Source: CAWKMN01 sp963850765
Lineage (GTDB): Bacteria; Chloroflexota; Anaerolineae; Aggregatilineales; Aggregatilineaceae
Reading direction: 5' to 3'
DNA: 64,000 bases
Assembly (NCBI GenBank): GCA_963850765.1
Contig: CAWKMN010000003.1
Coordinates: 1,302,001-1,366,000, forward strand
In this document: piece by piece, positions 45,440-54,274 of the stretch
How the letters are laid out: every line of letters begins with the position of its first letter
Position numbering within the stretch: position 1 is the first letter of the stretch
Notes under the pieces: model-generated
The model's database searches: none
The model's input: the letters and a program-made list of their open reading frames with translations, nothing else
What the model was told of the DNA's origin: nothing
Position numbers and translations under genes: made by a program

Positions 45440-46347
45440 GTGTTGAACTTCAAGCGCATCGGTATTTTGGGGCATCCGCTGCGGCCCGACACCGCACCGA
45501 TCGCGCAGAAGGTAGCGGAATCACTGGCCGGTCACGACGTCGAAATCTGGGTGCGTACCGATTGGGACGCCTCAGACGTCGGGCCGCTGATCCACTAACG
45601 CGGATCTGGTGATCGCCATTGGCGGTGACGGCGCGATGCTGCGGGCCGCGCGAGTTTGCGCGCTGGAGAATGTGCCGGTGCTGGGGATCAACACGGGCCG
45701 CCTGGGCTTTCTGACCGAGATCAGCCCCGAAGACTGGCCGCGCGGTCTGGCGGCGCTGCTGGCCGGCGACTACTGGATCGAGCAGCGCATGATGATCCAG
45801 TGTGATGTGCGGCGTAATGGGAGCGTCCTGGCGCACAGTGACGCGCTCAACGACGTGGTGATCAGCCGGGGCGCGATCGCCAAATCTGTGCAGCTTGAAA
45901 CGTACATCGACGGGGGATGGGCGACCACCTATCACTGCGATGGACTGATTGTCGCCACGCCCTACCGGCTCGACGGCTTACGCGCTCGCGGTCGGCGGGC
46001 CGATCCTGCCGCCCGAGCTGAAGAATATCCTGGTCGTGCCGGTCGCGCCGCACCTGAGCATGGAACGCCCAATGGTGCTGGCGCAGGGTGCGACCGTCGA
46101 AGTGGTGATCGAGCCGCACCCGGTAACGGAAGTTGTGCTGACGGTCGATGGGGAACTGCTCGCCGGCCTGGAATCGTCCGATCTCGTGGTGATTCAGGCC
46201 AGTGACAGCACCAGCCGTTTTGTCCGGCTGCGCGATCGTAACTATTTTTATCGCTCGCTGCTGGACCGCCTGGAACCGCGCGTGCAGGGCCGGTCACGCC
46301 GCGACCGGGTGGGCGAACTGCCGGATCCGAGTCAGAATCAAGAGTAA
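45440..46347 (+). CDS. nadK: NAD kinase (two frameshifts)
   Basis: Removing one extra T at 45596 and one at 45963 restores a protein of about 301 residues. It has VIAIGGDGAMLRAARV (the G-G-D-G signature), GINTGRLGFLTEI, LNDVVISRG and, across the second repair, TPTGSTAYALAVGGPILPP. NAD kinase phosphorylates NAD to NADP and is normally indispensable, which argues that the frameshifts are sequence errors. GTG start at 45440 with AGGA 6 nt upstream; the N-terminus is LNFKRIGILGHPLRPD. It heads the run nadK, B-box protein, recN. Confidence 0.9.
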
Positions 46348-46370
46348 CCAGAGGCACATTCGGAGTAATC

Positions 46371-46877
46371 ATGACGATCCCAGAGCGTGTTGACGAGACG
46401 CACACCGACGAAGCAACTGAGACGCTCTTTTGCACGGTGCATCCTACCATCGCGACGACGCTGCGCTGCAATCGCTGCGGCCGGCCCATGTGTACCAAGT
46501 GCGCGGTCAAAACGCCGGTAGGCTATCGCTGCCGCCAGTGCGTCCGCGAGCAGCAGGACAAATTCTTCAATGCGCAGGTGCTCGATTACATCGTGGCCGC
46601 GGTGGTGAGCCTGGTAATCAGCTTCTTCGCGGCGGCGATCGTGGCGCGATTATGGATACTGCTGGCGTTTTTACTGTCGCCGGCGGCGGGCGGCGTGATC
46701 GCGTCGGTGGTGTGGATACTGACCAAGAAGCGGCGCGGACGGTATACCCCGATCGTCATCGGCACCAGCGTGATTCTGGGCGCGCTGCCCTTTCTGCTGG
46801 TGAACCCCCTTTCGGTCGGGATTTACCTGTTCATGGCGACCGGCGCGGCCGTCGCGCGCTACCGTCTGACCCTCTGA
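46371..46877 (+). CDS. B-box-type zinc-finger membrane protein
   Basis: The 168-residue protein has an N-terminal zinc finger in which Cys and His of TLFCTVHPTIATTLRCNRCG are followed by CTKCAVKTPVGYRCRQCV, the bacterial B-box/DUF-type arrangement. Three or four membrane helices follow (AAVVSLVISFFAAAIVARL; LLAFLLSPAAGGVIASVVWI). CGGAG precedes the ATG. It lies 23 nt after nadK and 44 nt before recN. The finger probably binds protein on the cytoplasmic face; function is not known. Confidence 0.75.
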   Translation: MTIPERVDETHTDEATETLFCTVHPTIATTLRCNRCGRPMCTKCAVKTPVGYRCRQCVREQQDKFFNAQVLDYIVAAVVSLVISFFAAAIVARLWILLAFLLSPAAGGVIASVVWILTKKRRGRYTPIVIGTSVILGALPFLLVNPLSVGIYLFMATGAAVARYRLTL

Positions 46878-46921
46878 TCAATGCTGCGCGAACATGACAA
46901 AGTGAGGCTTAAGCGACGCTT

Positions 46922-48667
46922 ATGCTGCAAGAACTGCGGATCAAGGACTTTGCGATTATCGACGACCTGGCACTGCGGCTCGATCCGGGCTTTCTGGTGA
47001 TCACGGGCGAAACGGGGGCCGGCAAATCGATCATTGTGGACGCGGTAAACCTGCTGCTGGGCGAACGCTCCGACGCGACGTTTGTACGCGGCGGCGCGGA
47101 TCGCTCGGTCGTGGAAGGGACATTCGGCGTTCCTGATCATTTGCGTGACGAGCTGTCCGCTTATCTTCAGGCGCAGGGGTTGGAAGGCGAGACTTCCGAT
47201 GAGGTTGTGTTGGGGCGCGAAGTGCGCGCCAACGGGCGCAGCCAGGCACGGGTTAACGGCGTGATGTGCAGCCTGGCGGTATATCGCGAAGTGGGCGGCA
47301 TGCTGGTCGATATTCACGGCCAGGGCGAACACCTCTCGCTGCTCCGCCCGGCGCAGCACCTTTACCTGCTGGATCGCTACGCCGGGCTGGAAGCGCGCCG
47401 CCAGGAAGTGCAAACCCTGGTGCGCCAGTTGGGCCGCCTGCGCGATGAGATCAACGCGCTGCTGGTGGACGAAGCCGCGCTTGCCCGCCGCGTGGATATG
47501 CTCCAATACCAGATTCAGGAGATCCAGACGGCCAATCCGCGCCCCGAAGAAGAAAACGAGCTTCAGCAAGAGCGCAACCGGCTGGTGAACGCGGAGAAAA
47601 TCGCGGCGCTTGCCACCGAGACCCAGTACCTTCTGGACGGCGAAATGGGCGCCAATTCCGGCGTTGAGGATCTGCTGTCGCAGATATCGCTCTCCCTGTC
47701 GAAGCTGGCGAAAGTGGATCCGACCATTGAGGAACATGCCCTGCTGGCGGATACGCTCAGCGCGCAGGCCAGCGAACTGGCCCGCATCATCGGGCAGTAC
47801 CGCGAGAATATCGAGTACGATCCGCGCCGCCTGGACGAGATCGAGGAGCGCATCGAGGTTTTGACGCGGCTGAAGCGTAAATACGGCGGCTCGCTCGAAG
47901 TGGTGCTGCAATACGCCGAAAAGGCCGCCTCCGAACTGGAAGCGATCACGCACAGCGAAGAACGGCTGGCCGAGCTCCGCGATCAGGAAGATCGCCAGCT
48001 CCGGGAGATCGGGGCGCTGGCCGAGCAGTTAAGCGCCGCGCGCCAGCAGGCCGGAACCCGCCTGACGCAGGCGATCGTGACCGAACTGGGCGATCTGAAA
48101 ATGCAGGGGGCCCGGTTTGAAGTGCGCATCGAACACGATGACGATCCGCACGGCTGTTACGTGGGCGATCGGCGGCTGGCGTTTGGCGCAACCGGCATCG
48201 ACCAGATCGAGTTTTATATGGCGGCCAACGTGGGCGAGCCGCTGCGCCCGCTGGTCAAAGTCGCGTCGGGCGGCGAAACCGCCCGCACCATGCTGGCGCT
48301 GAAAAGCGTGCTGTCCTACGCCGATCAGGTGCCAACGCTGATCTTTGACGAAATCGATCAGGGTATCGGCGGGCGGGTGGGGACCGTCGTTGGGCAAAAG
48401 CTGTGGCAGTTATCCAGCAACCATCAGGTGCTCGCCGTGACCCATCTCGCGCAGTTAGCCGGGTTTGGCGACGCACACTATAAGGTCAGCAAACATGTGC
48501 AGGGCAAACGGACCGTGACCCGCGTCGAGCGCCTGGACGATCAGGGCCGGGTGGGCGAACTTTCGGAGATGCTGGGGGCCGAAACCACCAGCGCCCGCCA
48601 AAGTGCCTATGACATTCTCATGCTAGCGCGCCGTGTGAAAGAGGGTCGCCATCTGGAAACGGTGTGA
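46922..48667 (+). CDS. recN: DNA repair protein RecN
   Basis: The 581-residue SMC-like ATPase has Walker A VITGETGAGKSIIVDAVNLL, the RecN-type segments LVDIHGQGEHLSLLRP and MLQYQIQEIQTANPRPEE, a central coiled coil, the signature KVASGGETARTMLALK and Walker B LIFDEIDQGIGGR, then HQVLAVTHLAQLA. It acts in double-strand-break repair. Length is normal for the family. The start ATG at 46922 has no strong ribosome site. A hairpin at 48701 ends the unit. Confidence 0.95.
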   Translation: MLQELRIKDFAIIDDLALRLDPGFLVITGETGAGKSIIVDAVNLLLGERSDATFVRGGADRSVVEGTFGVPDHLRDELSAYLQAQGLEGETSDEVVLGREVRANGRSQARVNGVMCSLAVYREVGGMLVDIHGQGEHLSLLRPAQHLYLLDRYAGLEARRQEVQTLVRQLGRLRDEINALLVDEAALARRVDMLQYQIQEIQTANPRPEEENELQQERNRLVNAEKIAALATETQYLLDGEMGANSGVEDLLSQISLSLSKLAKVDPTIEEHALLADTLSAQASELARIIGQYRENIEYDPRRLDEIEERIEVLTRLKRKYGGSLEVVLQYAEKAASELEAITHSEERLAELRDQEDRQLREIGALAEQLSAARQQAGTRLTQAIVTELGDLKMQGARFEVRIEHDDDPHGCYVGDRRLAFGATGIDQIEFYMAANVGEPLRPLVKVASGGETARTMLALKSVLSYADQVPTLIFDEIDQGIGGRVGTVVGQKLWQLSSNHQVLAVTHLAQLAGFGDAHYKVSKHVQGKRTVTRVERLDDQGRVGELSEMLGAETTSARQSAYDILMLARRVKEGRHLETV

Positions 48668-48700
48668 ACCGCCCGCGTACAGCTATTGTGGGTGTTTTCG

Positions 48701-48730
48701 CGGGGGCGCGTGACGATACGCCCCCGTTTT
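48701..48730 (+). terminator. Terminator after recN, variant of palindrome family A
   Basis: CGGGGGCG (48701-48708) and CGCCCCCG (48719-48726) form the stem, with TTTT after it. The loop CGTGACGATA resembles the family-A core, so a mobile palindrome appears to serve as the terminator. Confidence 0.7.
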
Positions 48731-48745
48731 GCCTATCCGGGTTGA

Positions 48746-48982
48746 CTACTTCTTGCGCCCACCACCAAACAATCCGCTCAACATACCGCCGAGTCCGCCC
48801 TGCTGCATACCGGGAATTTGAGAAAGATTGGTAATCTCGCCACCCAGGAGCTTCTCGACGTTCTGATTCAGCGGCGCGGGCAGGGTGGTCTTCAGATGCG
48901 AAACCACCACATCGACAATCTGCCGGGCCATTTTTTCGTCAATGCCGGTCTTAGCCACAATCAATTTTACGAGCTTATCCAT
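48746..48982 (-). CDS. Small helical protein with Gly-rich tail
   Basis: The 78-residue product (MDKLVKLIVAKTGIDEKMAR start) has two predicted amphipathic helices around VVVSHLKTTLPAPLNQNVEKLL, and a tail MLSGLFGGGRKK. The pattern resembles short DUF2267/YidB-like bacterial proteins, at low certainty. Minus-strand reading gives GGAG about 8 nt before the ATG. It is a lone gene, convergent with recN. Confidence 0.65.
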   Translation of the reverse strand: MDKLVKLIVAKTGIDEKMARQIVDVVVSHLKTTLPAPLNQNVEKLLGGEITNLSQIPGMQQGGLGGMLSGLFGGGRKK

Positions 48983-49186
48983 TCTTATCTCCTCTGGAAA
49001 AAATTCTTACATTACCCAATAAATGTATTATACCCCTATTGCAAACGATGAAACACGGTGATTTCTAATTCCTGTAACGATGAACCATGTTGGTGATCTG
49101 GCGAATTGGGACTTTTCCCAAGGCTAGTTGCTCCGAGAATAATAGGCCGTCAATTTTATGGAACGATCACCAGTCCAAGATAGTTT

Positions 49187-50299
49187 ATGCTAGATTCTAG
49201 CAGTAAGGCTAAGTTTGGAGCTTTTACTGTGTCTAGCCCGCTCAACTTGCAGGAACAACTCGATCACATGAGCGTACCCGGCGAACTCGTCATCGTGGAG
49301 GACGCCGGCGAGAAGAAGCTGCGCTGTGTCGCCTGCGGACACCGCTGCCTGATCAAAGAAGGCCGGCGGGGGATCTGCAAGGTGCGTTACAACGACGGCG
49401 GGGTGCTGCGTGTGCCGCGGAATTATGTGGGCGCGCTGCAAGTCGATCCGGTTGAAAAGAAGCCGTTTTTCCACGTAATGCCGGGCATGTCGGTGCTGAG
49501 CTTTGGCATGCTCGGCTGCGATTTTCACTGTGATTACTGCCAGAACTGGGAGATCTCGCAGACCTTGCGTGACGATGCGGCCGGACGGGAATATATCCCG
49601 GTGACGGCCGAAGACCTGATCGCCGCGGCACAGCGCTATCGGGCGCGGGCCCTCGCCAGCACCTACAACGAGCCCCTCATCACGAGCGAATGGGCGGTCG
49701 AAGTGTTCGGGCATGCCCGGCAGGCCGGTTTGCTGACCACGTATGTATCCAACGGCAACGGCACGCCCGAGGTGATCGCCTATCTCCGGCCGTGGCTCGA
49801 TGCGTATAAGATCGATCTCAAGTCCATGCAGGATCAGCACTACCGGAAGTATCTCGGGGGCGTGCTGCAAAACGTGCTGGATACGATCAAATGGGTGTAT
49901 GAGGCAGGGATCTGGCTGGAAGTGCTGACGCTGATCGTGCCGGGCTTTAACGACAGCAACGACGAACTCTGGGACGCCGCGCGATACATTCGCAGCGTTT
50001 CACCGGATATCCCCTGGCATGTCACCGCGTTCCATCCCGACTACAAAATGCTGGATCGTGGTCAGACGCCGTCGGATACGCTGGTCCGGGCGGCCGAGAT
50101 TGGGGCCGAGGCGGGGCTGAATTACATCTACGCGGGGAACGCGCCGGGTCGCACCCAGAACTGGGAAGATACGCGCTGCCCCAACTGCCAGACGACGCTG
50201 GTCCGCCGGGTGGGTTACAGGGTACAGGAAAATAAATTGGCGCAGAGCGGCGGCATTTGCCCGCAATGCAAGACTAAGATTCCCGGCATCTGGCAATGA
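49187..50299 (+). CDS. AmmeMemoRadiSam-system radical SAM enzyme (AmrS/PflA-like)
   Basis: The 370-residue protein has an N-terminal zinc site (CVACGHRCLIKEGRRGIC), the radical SAM cluster CDFHCDYC in SFGMLGCDFHCDYCQNWEIS, STYNEPLI, and KIDLKSMQDQHYRKYLGG. HVTAFHPDYKM and a C-terminal zinc ribbon (CPNCQTTLVRR; CPQCKTKIPG) follow. This order is that of AmrS proteins. The partner genes (Memo, AMMECR1) are not in the window, so its pathway is open. The ATG at 49187 lacks a clear ribosome site; an internal ATG at 49268 is possible. Confidence 0.85.
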   Translation: MLDSSSKAKFGAFTVSSPLNLQEQLDHMSVPGELVIVEDAGEKKLRCVACGHRCLIKEGRRGICKVRYNDGGVLRVPRNYVGALQVDPVEKKPFFHVMPGMSVLSFGMLGCDFHCDYCQNWEISQTLRDDAAGREYIPVTAEDLIAAAQRYRARALASTYNEPLITSEWAVEVFGHARQAGLLTTYVSNGNGTPEVIAYLRPWLDAYKIDLKSMQDQHYRKYLGGVLQNVLDTIKWVYEAGIWLEVLTLIVPGFNDSNDELWDAARYIRSVSPDIPWHVTAFHPDYKMLDRGQTPSDTLVRAAEIGAEAGLNYIYAGNAPGRTQNWEDTRCPNCQTTLVRRVGYRVQENKLAQSGGICPQCKTKIPGIWQ

Positions 50300-50655
50300 C
50301 CCAACCATCAGGTAGACCCAACATGACCCAACCGATCGTGCCGCGCTACAAACTCATGTTGTTCTATGACCTGACGACCCAGAATTCCGAGGCCTATTAC
50401 CAGTTTGTCATGACGGAGATGATTCCGGTCGCGCACGAGATGGGCTTGTATATTTTTCGCGCGTTTCACACCATCCCGGGGACGCAGAAGGATTACCGCC
50501 CGATGCGTCAGGTCGAGTATATTGCCGAAGACCTGCAAACGATTCGGCGGGTGCTTGATAGTGACGTCTGGCATGAGCTTGAAGCGCGGCTTGCAGACCA
50601 CGTGTCGAATTATCATCGCAAAGTGGTCAAGTTCCGCCAGGGATTTCAGATGTGA
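50296..50655 (+). CDS. Small conserved-looking protein coupled to the radical SAM gene
   Basis: The ATG at 50296 overlaps the radical SAM stop in an ATGA, giving tight coupling; a second ATG at 50323 (MTQPIVPRYKLMLFYDL) is an alternative. The protein of 110-119 residues alternates strands and helices (YKLMLFYDLTTQNSEAYYQF; RQVEYIAEDLQTIRRVL), like a dimeric alpha/beta-barrel (NIPSNAP/EthD-type) fold. I recognise no family with certainty. The coupling suggests a shared role with the radical SAM enzyme. Confidence 0.7.
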   Translation: MTQPSGRPNMTQPIVPRYKLMLFYDLTTQNSEAYYQFVMTEMIPVAHEMGLYIFRAFHTIPGTQKDYRPMRQVEYIAEDLQTIRRVLDSDVWHELEARLADHVSNYHRKVVKFRQGFQM

Positions 50656-50661
50656 CGAATC

Positions 50662-50690
50662 GCCCGGCGCTGCAAGCACCGGGCTATTTA
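50662..50690 (+). terminator. Terminator after the small coupled gene
   Basis: GCCCGG (50662-50667) pairs with CCGGGC (50679-50684), with inner GCT/AGC pairs, and TATTTA follows. A second hairpin AGGGCCGTGAACGGCCCT follows at 50695-50712. Confidence 0.65.
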
Positions 50691-50805
50691 TCGGAAGGGC
50701 CGTGAACGGCCCTGATTCCATGCCATTCGGGCAGCACAACCTTGATAGCAGCGCCCTTGAGGGCGCTTCCGGTCTATAGCCGGGTCGTTGCACGGCCCGG
50801 TGAGG

Positions 50806-51990
50806 CTACTGAATAACCCCCAATTCCCGCCCGACCTTCGCAAAGATTCCGAGCGCCTGATCCAGATCCGCCCGCGAGTGGGTGGCGCTGTTCATGACGC
50901 GAATCCGCGCTTTGCCCTGCGGCACGGTGGGGAAGCCGATCGCCATGGCAAACAGACCTTCCTCGAACAGCCGCCGGCTGAACTGCTGCGCGAGCGGCGC
51001 TTCGCCCAGCATGACGGGGACAATGGGAGTCTGGGTGACGCCCGTATTGAAGCCGAGATCGTTCATGCCCATCTTGAAATACGCCGCGTTGCTCCACAGG
51101 CGCTCGACCAGTTCCGTGCTTTCTTCGAGCAGATCGACCGCGGCAAGACACGCGGCGACGTCCGGCACGGTCATCGCGCTGCTGAACAGGAAAGGTCGCC
51201 CGCGCTGCCGCAGCCAATCCACGATCTCCTTTTTGCCAGCCACGACGCCGCCGACCACGCCAAACGCCTTGCTCAGCGTCCCGATCTCCACATCCACGCG
51301 GCCATGCAGATCAAAGTGATCCACGATGCCGCGCCCGCCCTTGCCGAGCACGCCTTCGCCATGCGCGTCATCCACCATGAGCAGGATGTCGTACTCCTCC
51401 GCGATGTCGGCCAGATCCGGCAGCGGCGCGATGTCGCCGTCCATGCTGAATACGCCGTCTGAGACGATCAGGCGGCGGCCATATTCGGTCGTGGCGTCGA
51501 TCTGCCGGCGCAGGTCGGCGGGATCGTTATGCTCGTAGGCGACGATCTGCGCGCGGGAGAGACGGCACCCGTCGATAATGCTGGCATGGTTGAGCCGGTC
51601 CGAGAAGATCACGTCACCTTTGCCGACCAGGGCCGGGATCGTGGCGAGATTGGCGGTAAACCCGCTCTGGAACGAGATCGCGGCTTCTACGCCCTTGAAC
51701 TCTGCCAGCCGCTCTTCCAGCTTCAGATGCAGGTCCATCGTCCCGGCGATGGTCCGCACGGCGGCGGGACCAAGCCCATATTGATCCATCGCCTGTTTCG
51801 CCGCTTGGAGCAGCCGGGGGTGATTAGCCAGCCCCAGGTAGTTGTTTGAGGAGAAGTTCAGTACGCGTTTGCCGTCCACGACCAGCCACGCACCCTGCGG
51901 GCTGCCGAGCGTGCGGATCGTTGTGAACAGACCCTGCTCTTTCAGGCTGGCAAGTTCTTCGGTAATCCAGGCGGTTTTCGTGCTAACCAT
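50806..51990 (-). CDS. kbl: Glycine C-acetyltransferase / BioF-family alpha-oxoamine synthase
   Basis: The 394-residue PLP enzyme has LNFSSNNYLGLANHP, GPAAVRTIAGTMDLHLKLEE, SDRLNHASIIDGCRLS, VDDAHGEGVLG, and the PLP Lys in GTLSKAFGVVGGVVAG. The GTMDLH and HASIIDG segments favour 2-amino-3-ketobutyrate CoA ligase (threonine breakdown) over AONS, but no threonine dehydrogenase or biotin gene is adjacent to decide. AAGGAG precedes the ATG at 51990. Confidence 0.85.
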   Translation of the reverse strand: MVSTKTAWITEELASLKEQGLFTTIRTLGSPQGAWLVVDGKRVLNFSSNNYLGLANHPRLLQAAKQAMDQYGLGPAAVRTIAGTMDLHLKLEERLAEFKGVEAAISFQSGFTANLATIPALVGKGDVIFSDRLNHASIIDGCRLSRAQIVAYEHNDPADLRRQIDATTEYGRRLIVSDGVFSMDGDIAPLPDLADIAEEYDILLMVDDAHGEGVLGKGGRGIVDHFDLHGRVDVEIGTLSKAFGVVGGVVAGKKEIVDWLRQRGRPFLFSSAMTVPDVAACLAAVDLLEESTELVERLWSNAAYFKMGMNDLGFNTGVTQTPIVPVMLGEAPLAQQFSRRLFEEGLFAMAIGFPTVPQGKARIRVMNSATHSRADLDQALGIFAKVGRELGVIQ

Positions 51991-52076
51991 GCATTTGCTC
52001 CTTAAATATGTAACAAATTTCTAGGGTAACGGTGATTGTAACACACGCGGGCCGCGCCGGGGGTGAGAAACAAACC

Positions 52077-52101
52077 GGGGCACGCCTGGTGAGGGTGCCC
52101 C
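52077..52101 (-). terminator. Hairpin terminator after the STAS gene
   Basis: GGGGCAC (52077-52083) pairs with GTGCCCC (52095-52101). Read on the minus strand it follows the STAS gene and is followed by GGTTTGTTTC. Confidence 0.55.
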
Positions 52102-52127
52102 GTCATTTTGACCTGTGATAGTGCATA

Positions 52128-52514
52128 TCAGGCATGATAGAACATCTGCCGGGGAACGGGCGGCAGGTCGCCGGGTGTCAGGCGTCCGGCATCCCACAGC
52201 GGGTCCATGTGGATCTCGAAGATCGTTTCGAGGCCGACCAGTTCCAGCAGCTTGCAGACGTAGTCGGAAGGGTTCACCAGCACCATCCTGCCGCCGGCCC
52301 GCTGGACGAGCTTGAAGGCTTTCACCAGTTCACGCAGCCCGCCGCTGTTCATATACTCAACGCCGCTCAGATCCAGAAAGATCTGGTCGCGCCCGGTTTT
52401 TACCGCCTGCTCGATGGCGCGCGCGACTACCCCGGTGCTGTCGCTGTCCACACGCCCGACAATTTCAAACAGTTGGGCACGTTGAGAATCATAGGGCATG
52501 TTGGGGAGAAACAT
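52128..52514 (-). CDS. STAS-domain anti-sigma factor antagonist
   Basis: The product of about 128 residues is a single STAS domain with FEIVGRVDSDSTGVVARAIE and the phosphorylatable Ser in DLSGVEYMNSGGLREL. Such proteins release sigma factors from anti-sigma kinases when dephosphorylated. The ATG at 52514 (MFLPNMPYD) is chosen because an AGGCAGG site precedes it; an upstream in-frame start adds 15 residues of no typical character. No kinase partner is adjacent. Confidence 0.85.
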   Translation of the reverse strand: MFLPNMPYDSQRAQLFEIVGRVDSDSTGVVARAIEQAVKTGRDQIFLDLSGVEYMNSGGLRELVKAFKLVQRAGGRMVLVNPSDYVCKLLELVGLETIFEIHMDPLWDAGRLTPGDLPPVPRQMFYHA

Positions 52515-52690
52515 GGTTATACCTGCCTCACTCGCTCGACGATACCGGATCTGATCCAACGTCGATCAGCGCCGCCGGGTGGTGTCCACGCCGCGCGCGG
52601 GCTCACCCTTTAGTATTAATACGCAGCCTCTATGCCAGAGTTGCACAAACTGTGTTTGTTGAGAGCCGTATTTGGGAAAAAGTGGACTGA

Positions 52691-53686
52691 TTATGATGAC
52701 GATGCCACACCCGCGATCAGCAGGTCCAGCGCCAGCACATCGTCTACTTTGCCGGTTTTGATGCCAATATCCGTTTCCAGCAGGTGATGGTAGATCGTTT
52801 CAAGCTGATCGAGCGTAAACGTCTTGACCTGATCCACCAGCTTTTCTCCAACAAAGGGATGCACCCCGATCGCCTTGGCGATCTCGCGGGGCGCGCCGCC
52901 GTCGTTCAGAAACTCGCGGGCCAGGATCAGCAGCCGGAACTGGCGAATGATCATCCCAAACAGTTGCAGCGCATCGCTTTGTTCCAGCAGCCGATGGAGC
53001 AGCCGGGCCGCCGTCGCACCGTCGCGCCGCCCGATCGCGTCCACCATCTCAAACACGTTCGCTTCAGAAACGTAAGGGGTCAGCAGGGCGACATCGGCTT
53101 CGGTGATGGCGCGCGCGCCACCGCTGTAGGCCGCCAGCTTGGCGAGTTCACTGTCTGCTGCGCGCAGGTCCTCGCCAATGACCGCGGCGAGCGCCATCGC
53201 CGCCTGCCGCTCGATCTCGACGCCGTGTTCCTCGCGCGCCTGGGTGGTGATCCACTGTACCGGGTTGCGCGGCGGATCAAACAGCTTGTGATAACCGCCG
53301 GGCTCGGTCCTGGCCAGGATCAGGATCGGGTTGCGATCTGAGAGCGTCTCGAACTCGACAAACACGATCCGCGCCCAGTCGGGCAGATGGGTCAGCCCTT
53401 CGGCCAGCCGCTCAAGCTCGGCTTTGCCGTTCGCGCCCGCGCCTTTGCGCGTCAGCCACGAGAGCATCCCCTCGACGATGATCAGCCGCCGATCGCTAAG
53501 AAAGGGGGTCGCACGCGCCGCCGACAGCACATCTGCCGCCGATGCCTGCTTGCCATCCAAAATCGCCGTATTCAGCTCGGCAGTGCTGGCGTCGCCCATC
53601 TGCGCGCGCATCGTGTGGATCTGCGCGCGGCAGCTAAACTCGTCGGTGCCGTGCAGTACATAAAACGTGGGCGGTCGCCGGCTCAT
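52691..53686 (-). CDS. holA: DNA polymerase III subunit delta
   Basis: The 331-residue protein has the clamp-loader delta pattern: TFYVLHGTDEFSCRAQ at the N-terminus, ATPFLSDRRLIIVEGM, EIERQAAMALAAVIGEDLRAADSELAKLAAY in the lid, and the collar segment GMIIRQFRLLILAREFLNDG, ending in IYHHLLETDIGIKTG. It opens the beta clamp for loading. It is the last gene of the HAD-sortase-membrane protein-holA run; only 5 nt separate it from the gene upstream. Confidence 0.92.
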   Translation of the reverse strand: MSRRPPTFYVLHGTDEFSCRAQIHTMRAQMGDASTAELNTAILDGKQASAADVLSAARATPFLSDRRLIIVEGMLSWLTRKGAGANGKAELERLAEGLTHLPDWARIVFVEFETLSDRNPILILARTEPGGYHKLFDPPRNPVQWITTQAREEHGVEIERQAAMALAAVIGEDLRAADSELAKLAAYSGGARAITEADVALLTPYVSEANVFEMVDAIGRRDGATAARLLHRLLEQSDALQLFGMIIRQFRLLILAREFLNDGGAPREIAKAIGVHPFVGEKLVDQVKTFTLDQLETIYHHLLETDIGIKTGKVDDVLALDLLIAGVASSS

Positions 53687-53691
53687 GCGGG

Positions 53692-54246
53692 CTACCCTGA
53701 AATGGTGCGCACAAAATGCACGGTGAGCCGCTGCCCGGCCATCGGGATCGGGAACTCGGAGCGCGTGATATGCGCCACTTCCAGGCCGCCCGGATCGCCC
53801 AGCGTGGTAAAGTGCTGCTGGAGCGCCAACCCCAGCGGCTGCGATAGGATCAGCGACATGGTAGACAGCAGCATAATGGTGGGCAGGCGCGTCAGCTTCT
53901 CGACAAAGCCCGTTTTCATCCCCGAGGTGCCGGCGAGTGCTGCCATACTGGTCAGCAGCCCGGCGGTGACGAGGCCCGTCCCGCAGTTGGGGTGGATCGC
54001 CAGCCCGTGCTCGCCGTTACGCATCCGCTGGAGCGCCTCGTGTGCGGCGGATTCAACCTCTTCGGTCGAGACATTGCCGTACAGATAAAATCCGGTGACG
54101 GTCGAACGGCCGGCCACGCTGAGATTCTTGAGTTTGCGGCTCAGGACGTGGATCGTCGCATGCTCAAAACCGTGATTGCGGCGGACGCGCCGGATCGGCG
54201 GGATGTTGAGTATCGGGGCTACAAGTAACGCCAGAAATTGAATCAT
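53692..54246 (-). CDS. DUF6391-like membrane protein
   Basis: The 184-residue protein has RVRRNHGFEHATIHVLSR, a conserved His-rich block seen in DUF6391 proteins, HPNCGTGLVTAGLLTSMAAL, and two or three hydrophobic segments (LALLVAPILNIPPI; LPTIMLLSTMSLILSQPLG). Function is unknown. It lies between a sortase and holA in a tight operon. Confidence 0.7.
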   Translation of the reverse strand: MIQFLALLVAPILNIPPIRRVRRNHGFEHATIHVLSRKLKNLSVAGRSTVTGFYLYGNVSTEEVESAAHEALQRMRNGEHGLAIHPNCGTGLVTAGLLTSMAALAGTSGMKTGFVEKLTRLPTIMLLSTMSLILSQPLGLALQQHFTTLGDPGGLEVAHITRSEFPIPMAGQRLTVHFVRTISG

Positions 54247-54274
54247 GGTTTTTCCTGTATCTTACCTTGGCCCG

